Notes under the pieces: model-generated
Told to the model about the DNA's origin: nothing
Databases searched by the model: none
Seen by the model: only the letters and a program-made list of their open reading frames with translations
From: Dichotomocladium elegans
Taxonomy: Eukaryota; Mucoromycota; Mucoromycetes; Mucorales; Lichtheimiaceae
Reading direction: 5' to 3'
NCBI GenBank assembly: GCA_025716815.1
Contig: JAIXMN010000024.1
Span: 248,001-312,000, forward strand
Length of the DNA: 64,000 nucleotides
Position numbers and translations under genes: made by a program
Part shown: one piece after another, positions 1 to 11,343 of the stretch
Position numbering within the stretch: position 1 is the first letter of the stretch
Layout: the number at the start of each line of letters is the position of its first letter

Positions 1-36
1 TCTCAAATGGTTTTCCTCGCAAGTCCATTGTCGTAC

Positions 37-580
37 CTTCATTGGCACCCGCAGTAACCAAGACATTTGTCTCCGGATCTAGCTTTCGGCCAAACTCGGG
101 CTCATAAGAAGCAGCAATTGCATTTCTCAAGCGGGCGCGCCCACGTGGATGGCTAAGGAGGATGCTAAGCTTCTTGCGCATGCACCACTGTCTGCTTCAT
201 TAGGCTTGCCCCTACCTGTACTGGTTAGACTCTACTGTATCGATGGCCTCCTTGGCCGCGAGCTGAACAACCTCTGGGGGGCCGAAGCTTTTTAATTTCA
301 TTCGCTATGAGCACACACAGTACCCTAACAGAGACCACTGACGACAATTGACACTCACTTCATGTAGCCCTGACCGAGATTGATTGCCTTCGTTTCTGCG
401 GCAAGCGGGGTGAAGATAGACCAGACTATCAGGTCGAAAACATGGAGGGTTGGACCGGAAAGAAAGGTCAGCTTTATTCGTGTCCGGAAGGAGCCCATAG
501 CATGACAAGCGATTATGAAATTACTTGCCGTCCTTCTCAAAATGGGCAACGCGATTGGAAGGTGAGAATGCCTTTGTCAT
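37..580 (-). CDS. Kynurenine aminotransferase-like PLP enzyme, N-terminal part (gene runs off the window)
   Basis: Class I/II aminotransferase of the kynurenine-oxoglutarate transaminase / cysteine-S-conjugate beta-lyase group, which in fungi converts kynurenine to kynurenic acid. Exons are complement(37..152, 216..287, 359..425, 529..580); the reading then enters another intron (GTACGA donor at 36) and leaves the window. About 102 N-terminal residues are visible. They give the family's opening segments in order: FEKDVWSIFTPLAAET, INLGQGYMNFGPPEVV, NQYSHPRGRARLRNAIA and FGRKLDPETNVLVTAGANEG. Splicing restores these motifs exactly. The first intron (426-528) must begin with GC (G|GCAAGT) to give FEKDV; a GT site nearby breaks the frame. 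The start at 580 is the only ATG just upstream of the motif. Substrate specificity cannot be decided from this part. Confidence 0.88.
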
Positions 581-1925
581 TGTCAACGTTTTGTGTTGTC
601 GTTGGGTGAAAACAGAGGCGGCAAAGACAGCGCGAGAGCGAGACGCTTTAGCTGCTGTACTCCAAAACATCAAAAAGCGGAAAAATGGGCGAATCAAATG
701 GATTCGCCATGACGAAACCGGTTTCCTTTTATTTGATTTAAAATTAAGGTTAGATATCAACCATCTTTTGCTTTCGCATCCGTAGTACGCTCGAAAGAGC
801 AATGGAATCTTCTTCCATGGCGTATCCTTACTGTTCCACTCGTATTGTACATCCTGCCCTTACTGCCACATTATTATTATTATCAAGAATGTTTGTTTTT
901 CAAATATCGAGTGAGTCACAGCCAATGGTGCTTCGCTTATCATCAGTTCATCCGGTTATTTGGGACATTAATGCAGACTCCGACCCCGGATATCTTGGAA
1001 GCCTCCACACGCCTTCATAACTCACAGCCATGGATTTCACGATGACAAGTACGGCGCCTACCATGGCCAGGCTCAAACCGGTCCATAAGTATTTCCGGCA
1101 CGCGCTTGCTGTTGCACGGTGCAGTAGTGCGTCACTGTCGTATGAATAAAACGATATTCTCCTGGTCGCGTCTCGCTGCAGATGACGTTGCCTTCGTATT
1201 GGCGGTGCCTAGGTGGGGGAAAGGCCCGCCGCTTCTCATATACCGGTATATGGGGGCATAATGGATGTATTATAAAGAGGGATATCTGTTGTCACTGCCT
1301 TACGCTTTCAGTACATATGATCGATACAGACACACACCGTCCACGTTCTCGTATGGTTTCTTCTGCCACGCAAGCCCGTTGCTAATGCCTTGGAAGAGAC
1401 ATCCTTCTCATATCTTCTTCCATCTGTATCTCTTTATTGCATTCCTGATTTGAGAAACATATGCTGGCAGAGGATCTACGTGTCCAGAGAGGGAAAGGAA
1501 AAGAAAAACTGGACCGGCTTCTTTGTGCCTATTTCTCACTCTCACGCAGCTCTACGTTCTTGCAAATCCCAGAGATGTTTATCCTTTCTCCGTGTGAGTT
1601 CCTGGCAACATACGTATGTACTGTATGAATATACGTAATTCGGCGTTCTTTCGGGCCAATACCCTTCATATAGAGCCTTTCTGAAAATAACGCACCACGC
1701 AGGAAATTCATTTTTTTAGCAGATTCTCTCTTTAACAAGGTCTTTGCGTTAGGCGTCTGCAACATTTGCTAAGGAAAAAAATCTTTTTATCTTGCGCTGA
1801 GAGCAGCAACTTATACATATGCGCGGTGGGTGGAAGTAAAGGAGAGAAAAAATAACAACTCCGCATGCCTCTTTTTCTGGCGTGCGCACCACGCTTTTTT
1901 CTTCGTACGGTTCCCAATATTACAA
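581..1925. other. Intergenic region between divergent genes
   Basis: About 1.3 kb between the start of the aminotransferase gene and the ING gene. It should hold both promoters. An open stretch on the minus strand at 948-1208 encodes one hydrophobic segment but lacks a convincing start; see the rejected list. No RNA gene or repeat of note was seen. Confidence 0.6.
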
Positions 1926-3173
1926 ATGTCGACGACCGAGGAATCCAACGTCGACCGGCTATCTTGGCTTAGCGGCCATACAGACAGTAACTACTTTGCT
2001 CGTGTCTTAGTCTATTGCTTCTTCCATTAAATCTTGTTTATCAAAGCTGTGGAGACCTTGCCTCTTGAGCTTCAACGCAATTTCACGCTTATTCGGCAAC
2101 TCGATGAAAGCGCGCAGGGTAAATTATAAAAACGAATGTACAAAAAACAGCATCCAATGGTTGTGGTTGTGGTTGTGGTGAAAAAAGGAGAGAGAGAGCA
2201 AGCAAAAGAGAGCGATATGTTTATAAGAACTTTTGCATAGAACTCATGGATAAAGTGGCCACGGAATCATTCATGGTCATGAACACGGCCGACACGTTGC
2301 CTGTCAAAGAGCGGCAAAAGCAACTCGCGAGTATCGGCGCGCTCTTGAACGAGGCGCTGAAGCGTGGAGAAGAAAAATTTGCTCTTGCCAAGTCAACCTA
2401 CGACACAGTCGATCGCCATTGCACAAAGCTCGATACCGAACTCCAAAAGTATGAAGACGAGCAACTCATCGGCCCTACTGTCAATCGTTCAGCAACCAAA
2501 GCAACTGCGGCTGCAGCCGCCGGAGCCGGAGCCGGCCCTGGGGCTGGTGGAATTGGACTAAAGGCGAAAGGAGCTACTCTCGCATCGGCTGGTTCCGATG
2601 CGCATCCGGATACTGTGGAAAATGGCAAGTTCACCCATTCATACAGAAAAAAAAAGAACACGAGTGGCATGGAGAGATTTCTTTCTTTGTGTGTGTGTGT
2701 TAAGAGTGGAATACAACTTCTTCTAGGGCATAAGCGGAAGAAACGTGGAAGAAAGAAGAAGAACATGGGGCAAGTAGCTGACGAGGCGCAGCAGGGAGAA
2801 TATCTTTCGACAGAGGACTCCAAGCAGCATGCTCAAGTGTGAGTCTTAACCATTAGATCTTTGAATGTATGCCACAATAACATCGAAATTTTATGTAGGG
2901 CTATTTCTTTGAGCAATCTCCCAATAGACCCTAACGAGCCACTTTATTGCTATTGCCGGCAGGTATCCTTTGGCGAAATGGTGGCGTGCGATAATGATGA
3001 GGTGAGTGTCACGACAAAGAGAAAAATGAGCAGGAGCTAGGTGAACTTATGCACTGGGATGATAGTGCGAAATTGAATGGTTTCATTTGGAATGTGTTGG
3101 ACTGCGGACCCCTCCAAGAGGCAAATGGTACTGTAAGAATTGTGCCGATCTCGTCAAGAGACATAAACGATAA
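1926..3173 (+). CDS. ING-family PHD-finger protein
   Basis: Chromatin reader of the ING/Yng/Pho23 family, subunits of histone acetyltransferase or deacetylase complexes whose PHD finger binds methylated H3K4. Exons: 1926..1986, 2047..2118, 2241..2838, 2899..3001, 3066..3173 (313 aa). The N-terminal ING helix is recognisable ([20 protein letters not shown]), followed by an Ala/Gly-rich linker, a basic patch ([10 protein letters not shown]) and a C-terminal PHD finger that starts at [18 protein letters not shown] and ends WYCKNC, with the eight metal ligands split over the last two exons. The first exon is the least certain: the ATG at 1926 with a GTAACT donor fits the phase but gives a short N-terminus. 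A possible 63-nt intron (2664-2726) inside exon 3 keeps the frame either way. It converges with cyclin H. Which ING complex it belongs to is not evident. Confidence 0.88.
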
Positions 3174-3401
3174 GATCTACGCCTGCACCGATTCAAAGGT
3201 CGTCGTCATCGTCGTCATCATTATCGTCGTCATTGTCATGGCCGCCAGCGGGATTTTCTTCATATCGTGCTTTCTTCTTGTTTCGTTCCTCATCTTCACG
3301 CTCTTTTTCTGCTACACGCTTCTTGTACCTATAGCTCCTATAGTTAGTAATCCCTTTTCTTTCTCTCGAGAGGAGAAACAAGGTTGTATATATATCTATG
3401 C

Positions 3402-4633
3402 TTACAAAGCCGAGTCAGGATTTTTTGCGGGGTTCATGCATATTCTGAGCTTCCGATCGATGGTTTTTGCTTCTTCGAGTGTAATGATGGCAACGCGATC
3501 AAGCGTTCTTGCAATATCGACCGCCATCTTTGCTAAATTGTCACTCGCCTCTTTGCCAATTCTTCCTTCCATATGCCTAATTTTGAAAGATACACAATCA
3601 GATAAAAATCAGAACTCCACAGCCTATGCTGGTATATATATATATATATATCCATGCGGTCAGGTCATTACTTTATGATCTGCTTATCCAATCCGTCAGG
3701 TTTGCCTGCGACCATGAATGCTGCCGCAGCAAGCTGGGAGGGCTGGTAAATTAAGGGTAGGTCGGTCAGAAGCATTGTACTGATGACTGACTGGGCCTTG
3801 TTGTAAGCCGCCTTAAGGTGTTTGATGTCGATGCTCGTCGATGTCTGCAGATCCAGAAAGAGCCCATAAGCCGGGCGGTAAGGGTGGTGGAGCATGTACT
3901 CGAACCTCAGTCCCTGGGATACAATGAACTCAAGCGCAAGGATGCGCTCCGTCGACGCGAGTTCGAGATTTTTTTGGAACTGATCGATGGAGATACGTTC
4001 ACTTTCTGATTTGGTCGCTAAAAACAAGCATGTCAATCTATATAGTAACGAATTCTGCATTAGTCGACACTATCGGTTCTTATTTTTTGTTCGCTTACAA
4101 GACATCTTTTGGGAGGTAGTCCATCATGCTATTATACAAAAAGAACCGTTTCATGTAGATAACCGCTGTTGCCTGGAAATACAGCGTGTCGGATTAAGGT
4201 CTCCCTCTCGGGTGGATATTGCTCTGTTCGATTCGACCAGAGAATGTTATATTTACCATGACTGAATCAGTAAATTTGAAATGTCGACAAATGCTTTGCA
4301 ATTGCTTCTCATGAAATCGGCACAGCGCAAGCTCTTCTTCTGTCGAGAGATATTGCAGATCGCTCCCTTCAGTAGTCGCCGATCCTCGCGATTTCTAAAT
4401 AGCGCAACCCATGAGCGAAACGTCGAAGGCAAGCAAGGCACATCACGATAACTTGCCAATTCTTCCTCTATATTTTTCTTGACGCGTTCGACAGCAGCCT
4501 CATGGCTCGCTTTTCGAATGTCCCAAAGCTGTTCAGGGCTGAAGCGCCAATGTCGATACTGAGACGATTCTTCGTATATCGGCGGTCGTGGACCCGCTTC
4601 CTGCTGCTGTTGAGCTTGATCGTCTTCTGGCAT
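3402..4633 (-). CDS. CCL1: Cyclin H (TFIIH kinase-module cyclin, Ccl1/Mcs2 type)
   Basis: Regulatory cyclin of the CDK-activating kinase in TFIIK, which phosphorylates the RNA polymerase II C-terminal domain. Exons complement(3402..3576, 3672..4037, 4099..4172, 4257..4394, 4442..4633) give 314 aa, the usual length for the family. Seen in order: YRHWRFSPEQLWDIRKASHE near the N-terminus (the cyclin H N-terminal helix signature), LSTEEELALCRFHEKQLQSI, the first cyclin box (AVIYMKRFFLYNSMMDYLPK, then LTCLFLATKSESERISIDQF), HHPYRPAYGLFLDL and the second cyclin fold, and a C-terminal helix ending CMNPAKNPDSAL. The 4395-4441 intron is only 47 nt, among the shortest here. The start at 4633 begins a Gln-rich leader. 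It lies 245 bp downstream of the Boi-like gene on the same strand. Confidence 0.92.
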
Positions 4634-4878
4634 GGCAATTTCCTGCGGAATGAGAAAAAGTGGTAAAAGAAAGAAAAGATCGAGCCGGTCCTTGAAAAAT
4701 GTAATCGCTGGGCCGAGGAAGGGAAAAAAATAAGTATATTGCAGAATAAAATAATGTAGTAATAGTTGTAGTAGTAGTAGTAGTTATAATTACAGGGGCC
4801 ATAATAATGCGAAGCATAGTAAATAATATAAGTAAGTTAAATGGAGAGCAGCAGCAAGAACAACAACAACAACGAAGC

Positions 4879-7800
4879 CTAGAAATTGGCTGCAGCAATG
4901 TATCCATGCTTAGCATCCGTCCCTCGGGAATCTTCCCAAGTTCTGATCTCATCCAGCATAAGCTTGATCTTTCTTTCATCGCCGCCAATAATATCTGCGT
5001 AGTCCCCAATTAGCCTTCCGCTGACATAGCCAGCCACGAACATTCACAAACCTTTGATCGTGAAGCTTCCGTCTATCCGGATGCCTTCCCGCCCCATGAA
5101 CTTGAAAGCTGCGACAATAGTATCCAATATCCGCATACTGTCCGAAGTCGACTGCGGTGGCCGCCGCACGGATTTGCCACTTATATTTTCCAAGATTTCA
5201 ATCAGGATTTCTCCGGAGCGCAGCTGATCAAGCGAAGTAACTGGGTACTTTACTCGCTGATTTATCCATTGGATATACCCAAAGGATTTGTCGTGTTTGC
5301 CACTGTTAGTATTAGAAACAGTAGATGGCGGCGGCGGCGGCGACTGTGCCTTGTTTTTCCAACCATTGCTCATCCGTATGAAATCTCGTCTTGGGTCAAT
5401 GAGATCCTCGTCTTCCTCTGGGACGTCAAACATCGTAGGCAGTTCCGGGTTATTCCGGAAAGCATAGTGGTTATTGTGCGACCGGACAGGTGCGCTACTA
5501 CTGTCATTCCTCGTTAGGCTAGGTGGAGAATGTAACGTCCGTGGAGGCTGCCTTAAGGATGCCATGATTCCTTCTGACCTAGATACTCGCATTGGCTGAC
5601 TTGGCTGGGGCGTGTTGTTGCTGGTATAGTAAAGCGAGGAATGCGGACGGTTCACATCAGCTGAGGAGTTGTATCGCTTGCTCAGGAAGCTTAAGTCGTC
5701 CTTTGAATGCATGATCATTGATGGTGGGCGAGGCCGCATTCGACGAGCAGTCTCGAGAGATATTGTAGGGACTGTACTAGAAGATAAGACAGGGGCTGGA
5801 TATATAATGTATTTTAAGTATAGGACACTTAAGTGTTTTGTCGTTAAGCATAAACTCACTGTTGTAGTTGCGCGAGATAGTGGCCTTCATCAGCGCACGC
5901 ATCCAGTTCTTCATGGATTGGTCAGAATCGGTGTAAAAGAAAAATGTCCTTTCTCGGTCATGTTGGAGCTTGAAACAGTAAGAGCCCGCATGGATCGACT
6001 CATCGTTTATCACCTTGTAGCCATCTAGGTTGATAATTCCCTTTACACGCAAATCCTAAGGCTCCTTTTGTTAGGTCGATCCCGGAGAGTGGGGCAGGAA
6101 ACAAGCCGAGTGAATTACCTTTGGGGATTTGAAATAATACAAGCTGAGGCCTTGGAGGACGAACCACCGTTTATTCCATGTTCGATATTTATCACTCTGC
6201 TTGTGAAGCCATCCTTCAGCGTCTGGCTTTACTTTTTCGTCTTTTACTCCTCCTCCTGCGATAGTCATGCTTCCCCTAGCGGCAACGTCAACCGAGTTCT
6301 TGCTAGTCCCCACGGAAAAAATGCTTCCGTATTTGTTATTCGAAGGTCCGAGAAGTGAACCTCTAAGGAATTTAGAACGACTATGTCATATTAGATAGGT
6401 TTCGCTATGCCATTCAAATAGCCACGTACTCATTTGACCGTATTGTGCTTTGTGCAAGCATATCATCGACTTCTTGATGGTGCCGGTCCTTGTCAATTGT
6501 GTTCGAATCCGACTGTGTAACCCAGCAACGATGTATATATCCATAAATTAAAAATCCGATCGAATTTCTACACTTCCCCAAATGATCCTAGCCCGGCATG
6601 AAAAAAATGTATGCTTACATTAACAGATATGGTATTTGTAACCCCAGCCGACTGCTTCAGTGTGTATTGCACAGGAATCTCTGGAAGAGGTGATTGTAAC
6701 CTTTTCTCCAAATCCGGAGATAAAGGCCGGATCGTCAAAGGAGCTAGGGCGACTAAAGTTTAGTAACCGCTCGAGTAAGGAATTGGGATCATTGATAATT
6801 ACCTGAAATAGAAGGGCCTGTATTAAATCCTCGTGAAGTAGGCACAGCAGATGAAGGATGAAAGTCAATGCCATCATCTGCATTTCTTTCTAGTCCAGAA
6901 GCCACTGGCTCATTATTGTTCGGAAAGGCCTGACTTAGACCCACTGCGGTCGAAATTTCTATGCTTTTTTGATAACTCCTCCTAACGTGGCTGTTAAGCA
7001 TATCATTTTCCTGTTGCAATTGGGTTGCGTGCGACATTAGTAATGGATACATTATATAGTCCATGTTATACCACCTTACATTTGTTATCTCGTGACGGAG
7101 TGCCTGAATGGCATTGTATAGCTTGTGTCGCTTCCCGAATGTACCGATATTGAGTTCCTTTAAGGAATCTGGTGTCAGGTCCATCAATACGTCGCCTGTG
7201 ATTTCCTGGTCTAGTTTATATTAGATATTGCAATCTTTTGTAGAGTGCCTCATCCTGCAAATACAAAGCTATACCGCTAGCTGTTACTCACTTTTGAACG
7301 TATCTACTACGTCTTTAAATCCCATTGCTTCCACCCAAGTAGAAACCTGCTCAATGGTCCAGTCGTCGGGATTGGTATGTTTTAATGAGTCAAGAGCAAG
7401 CGAAGCCTCAAGCAGGGAATGTAAATTTGATTTGGAGATCGATGGTGAGGTAATTAACTTGGTGCTGTTGGTGGTCTTGATACTCTTGCTTCCTAGGCTA
7501 CTCGCGCTGCTGCCCCGGCGTTTAAGGTCGATTGGTGGGTTATTGACGTCAGATACTGTAGTATGTTGTTGTTGCTGCTCCTGCTGCTCCTGCTGAGACC
7601 TGGATTCATTATCCTGCTCTGTCACGGACAGTTGTGTATCTGTAGGTGGCGCTGCAGTGGCCGTCGGTGGTGGGGGTAGTGGTGTGACCTGCATGGCTGA
7701 AATGGCATCTTCGAGCGATCCCATTGTCTTTACGATCGAGGTTTTATTCGGCGGATCACGCGAAGTATAATTCATAGGGAATAAGCCAATCTCACCGTGG

Positions 7801-8020
7801 GCGTTGCGACCCTATATGAATATGAAGGCGGCATAAGTTTGTGATAGGACGGGGGTTGTCGAAACGGCAGAAGCAAAATAGAGCATACCCGCCACCACCC
7901 ATCCTGAAATTCTTCGTCCTTCTCAATCACGAGGACGGTCTCTCCAGCTCGGAGCGGTATTTCGTCTTCGTTCTCTGCTTCGAAATCGTGGGTAACGTAT
8001 ACAGTTTCTAATTCGGCCAT
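4879..8020 (-). CDS. Boi1/2-Pob1-like polarity scaffold: SH3-SAM-PH plus C-terminal CH domain
   Basis: Ten exons: complement(4879..4994, 5052..5795, 5860..6055, 6119..6362, 6430..6512, 6619..6752, 6803..7010, 7080..7210, 7292..7811, 7889..8020), 835 aa. Domains in order: SH3 at about residues 1-65 (ALYDF-like THDFEAENEDEIPLRAGE, then GWWRGRNAHGEIGLFPMNY); SAM at about 200-262 (WTIEQVSTWVEAMGF, LTPDSLKELNIGTFGKRHKL); PH at about 430-545 (EGWLHKQSDKYRTWNKRWFV to MKNWMRALMKATISRN); and a calponin-homology-like domain at about 715-830 (FGYIQWINQRV, LRSGEILIEILENISGKSVR, FKFMGREGIRIDGSFTIKD). SH3-SAM-PH is the order of yeast Boi1/Boi2 and fission yeast Pob1, which link Cdc42, formins and the exocyst at growth sites. 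The CH domain is not part of those proteins as I know them and would add actin or microtubule binding. The start is shared with a divergent gene 127 bp away. Confidence 0.9.
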
Positions 8021-8147
8021 GACATTGGGTTGTTGAAAGTGAAAAAAAAGAGTAGCTGAACAGAAATTCAAAAGACCAAACCGGTTAAGTTTCTGGATGG
8101 GTGGTCACACGGAATCAGAGCTTGTTTCACTCGCAACTATCACTCTC

Positions 8148-8504
8148 ATGCCGCAGGTAAACCATCCGCCAATAAGCCCCACTCTGTGGATGTCTTTAAC
8201 ACATCGATCGCGTTCTTTCATCCCTCGCCCTCCTTAGACTCCTCCTTGCCAGCAATATGGTCCGTATATATTCATCTAGTCCCGAGTGGAAAGAAAAGAA
8301 ATACGACTTTATGTGCTCACAGTGATTCCCTTTCCAGCTTGTTCAATTCAGGATTGCTTGACAAAAAACAATTATCAAGAAGCCAAATGCGCTGACCCCA
8401 TTCAAGCACTCCAACGGTGCTGTGTGGAACTACTTGCTAATGGCGGCGAAAGTCCTTGCTGCCCAAAGAAAAAATACAGCAAGGAAACAAGGCAGACAAA
8501 ATGA
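8148..8504 (+). CDS. CMC4: Cmc4-like twin CX9C mitochondrial intermembrane-space protein
   Basis: Three exons, 8148..8156, 8238..8259 and 8338..8504, give 65 aa. The twin CX9C pattern appears only after splicing: C-QQYACSIQD-C and C-ADPIQALQR-C, each with exactly nine residues between cysteines, followed by the ESPCCP motif typical of Cmc4/MTCP1-like proteins. Such proteins enter the intermembrane space through Mia40 oxidative folding; Cmc4 itself has no precise role. The first exon holds only ATG CCG CAG and the second 22 nt, so simple gene finders would miss the N-terminus. Phases (0, 1) and consensus splice sites agree. Only 127 bp separate this ATG from that of the Boi-like gene, so the two probably share a bidirectional promoter. 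Confidence 0.85.
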
Positions 8505-8803
8505 GAGATGACCGTCGCTGTTGAATCCTTTCGGTTCATCTCCTGCGCTGGTTAAAGCTTTCGGGAGTAGTCAATTGTAACATTCCGACGTTGTTTATAG
8601 CTTATACAATTCTTTTCCGTTCAGTTTAACTGCTTCGCTGTAGTTAAAACAAACAGAGCCATCCGAAAAAAAGCCCCCAACCCTAGTCCAATCTTGAATT
8701 TTTCCCAAATGCTTTTTGCCTTTTAGGGAGCGTGAACACTGAAAGCTCTCTACTGCTCTTCTCTTTTGGTTTCCTCTTTTATCTCTTTAGCTTATTGATA
8801 TCA

Positions 8804-10621
8804 ATGCCTGAACCAACTCCTCAAAGCGATCGTATTGAGGATCGCCGTTTCCCTACTGAACTTCTTATTGCAATTTTTGTCCATCTCGATGGACCCGCCT
8901 TAGTCGAGTGTTCGGCAGTCTGTCGTCATTGGTACGCAGTTGTGAACAGTTACGATGATCTTGTATGGGCTCCATGTGCGCATCGTGATTTCCAAACTGG
9001 CAACAAACGGCGATTCTGGTCTCTGCGCTTTCCTGATCCTCATGTCTGCAATGCCATTGGACGATCGCTCGACGATCGAAATGAAAGCCAGCAGCACCAC
9101 CAACAACGAAAGTTGAGAAGTTGGCAAGATATGTACAGAATCACAAGGAACTGGTTCCAGGGCAATTGCCAGGGATTTTTTCCTACGGTTAAGAGCAAAG
9201 CCGGCGTATGCGAATCGAAAATGTGGCCTCAAGTGGTTGTGGGCACTCCTCAAATGCATACCTTCTTCACAACATTGACTGTCACCTCGACAGGTTATAT
9301 AATCCGGTCCAATCCTACGTATCGCCGTCCTGATAGGCCTCATAGCATCAAAATCCAGTCGCCGTGGACCCATCAGATGCATTACCTCGACCAGCCGCAG
9401 ACAACGACCAGAGATGGTGAGCAGCAACAGCCCGGGAGCGCTATCCACACGGTTTTTTGCCATTACAGCCACCCATCATCCAACTGGCTTGTGACAGGCA
9501 GCTTAGATGGCACGGTTGCGCTGTGGGACGTCGCGAAACAGCAGATGGTGAATTTATGGGATGGCCACCGTGGTCGCGTGCTGTGCGTTGGGATGAATGA
9601 AGACGGTAAGTTAGCATTTTTTGCAAGTTGGCAGGAGGGCTGACTAAATTGAAACTGTTCTTTCGCAGTTGTTGTCAGTGGAGGATCAGACTGCATGTTA
9701 CGGGTATGGGATCTCGTCGAACAAACCCAGGCAGATACGGCACGGCGGGGTATGATCGACATTTCATCGTACTTGTCAGCGAGTAGTGACTGGATCCAGG
9801 GCGTTGGTGAGATTGCTGTGGCCTCGCACCTTGTGGCCTGCTCACCCGATGCTTCCGGTCCCGTGCTAGTGTTCTCGCTCCTCACCGGATCGCTGGTATA
9901 CGAATTAGGATCGCCCAGGCCTATGGTGCGGGATCTCGACTGGGGGATTGTTTCCGAGGATATGACGGGATTCACAAAACTTTGTTTGACTCCCTATTTT
10001 CTTCTGACGAAAGGGAAACTTCCAAATGAACAGGATTCAATACCTGTCTTGCCACACCGTTATCAACCACCGACCCCTGCAGTACCACGGAAACAGCACC
10101 TTTCAACCCATACATACGGATACATTGCCAGCCTGGATGACACACCATACACACCGCCCCCTGCAGCCCAAATGACGCCCTACCAACTATACCAATACTA
10201 TCAATCCATTAATAGCACTCCATCCTCGAGCTATCTGCCAGAGGCGACGACGGCCGAGGCATCCGAAGTCGAGACGCCGAAACAATTTCGCAGCTGCATC
10301 AATGTGTGGGACTTGGAAACGGGAAATATCGTCTACCGATTAGCACCGATCCTGGATAATCCCAGTGCTGGGTACACCATCACCGATATCCGAGTATCTC
10401 CCGATTCATCCAAGGTCTTTGCATGCGTAGAAGTACGTACACGTTACCAGCGACAAGAGCGAATATATTGCTGGGATTTCGGTGGAAAACAGAAAGCGCG
10501 CGCTTTGTCTGACAATTGCACCGAGAGCGCAGAGCTGAGCGTTGTTCAACTCGACGGATATCTGGACGGCTCGTCAAGTAATAGACAAGCAGTAGGCAAC
10601 TCGTGGGCTTGCTTCATGTAA
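8804..10621 (+). CDS. F-box and WD40-repeat protein, putative SCF substrate adaptor
   Basis: Two exons, 8804..9605 and 9669..10621, 584 aa, joined by a 63-nt intron with GTAAGT donor and TGACTAA branch-like site. The F-box is near the N-terminus (about residues 14-60: FPTELLIAIFVHLDGPALVE, then CSAVCRHWYAVVNSYDDLVW), the Skp1-binding module of SCF ubiquitin ligases. WD40 blades follow, including LVTGSLDGTVALWDV, VVVSGGSDCMLRVWDL across the splice junction, and SCINVWDLETGNIVYRL late in the protein. A low-complexity insert rich in Pro, Gln and Tyr separates later blades. The start is the first ATG in the frame. The substrate and a specific orthologue cannot be named from sequence alone. Confidence 0.82.
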
Positions 10622-10862
10622 AACAACATCAACATCCATTCAAATGCACAAACGCACTCTGTACATACATATAAATCTTCTCTTTTCCCCCCTCGTTATC
10701 TAATCCTTTCTTCTCATCCGCAGAGAAACAAGCACTCGGTAGTTTTAAGTGTATGGGGTATTGAAAGATATGTGATTAGAAAAAGCAGTAAAAAAGGTCG
10801 TGTTGAACAATTGACATAATGTTTTATTCTGGAGTACGATCCGAACAAACGTATCATGTCGC

Positions 10863-11343
10863 TTATTTGATCTCATTGACAACGAGAGCTAAAATGAATA
10901 TGTTAAGTCTACGTGCTTTCAATTGTCCCGGTGCCTAATCGATGTCCACTTACCAGGAGGAAGAGACTGTCTCAACTTCTGAGCCTTGGACTTGTCCTTG
11001 ACGACAAGAGTGTAAAGGTAACGCGAGCATCTGACCTTGAACTTGACAGAATCAGCATTCTTCTTGACACGAGCAGCTATAAAAAATAGTTTAGTACAAA
11101 TGTGAATCGAATAATAATAATAATGACGATGGTGGGTTGGAGTCAGATATCTCGACGTACACTTGGCATCCTTTCTGCGGGCAATTTCAAGGAACTCCTT
11201 GATATCCTTAATTTGCTTAGGCTATTTGAAAAAAAGAAAGGACATGGTAAACAGTTCTGCTCGTAGATAAACCATCATCTTGTGGTGGGTGGATGGACGG
11301 ATGGATAGATGGATGGATGGATGCGGGTTCCCGGATTTACCAT
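10863..11343 (-). CDS. RPL38: 60S ribosomal protein eL38
   Basis: Component of the large cytosolic ribosomal subunit. Exons complement(10863..10888, 10954..11076, 11161..11221, 11341..11343) give 70 aa, the family's standard length. The sequence after splicing reads [60 protein letters not shown] and ends LVVNEIK, all typical of eL38. The first coding exon holds only the start codon, with ATG directly joined to a GTAAAT donor; a CTACAG acceptor 12 bp upstream of that ATG implies a further intron in the 5' untranslated region. The first coding intron contains a GGAT tetranucleotide run. It is divergent from the DDX42 gene. Confidence 0.95.
11291..11322. repeat. GGAT/GGAC tetranucleotide repeat in eL38 intron
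   Basis: An imperfect run of GGAT units with GGAC and AGAT variants lies inside the first coding intron of eL38. No function is visible. Confidence 0.85.

Noticed and set aside
948..1208. Minus-strand open stretch with a hydrophobic segment (LSLAMVGAVLVIV) and, in another frame just upstream, a protein-like run
   Set aside because: No ATG before the hydrophobic part, a frame change would be required, and no donor/acceptor pair joins the two pieces.
3193..3381. Asp-rich minus-strand frame in the ING/cyclin H spacer
   Set aside because: It is produced by an imperfect GTC/ATC repeat near 3197-3240 in the 3' flank of the ING gene; no start context or similarity.
6500..6525. tRNA T-arm-like string GTTCGAATCC
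   Set aside because: It lies in an exon of the Boi-like gene and no acceptor stem, D-arm or anticodon stem surrounds it.
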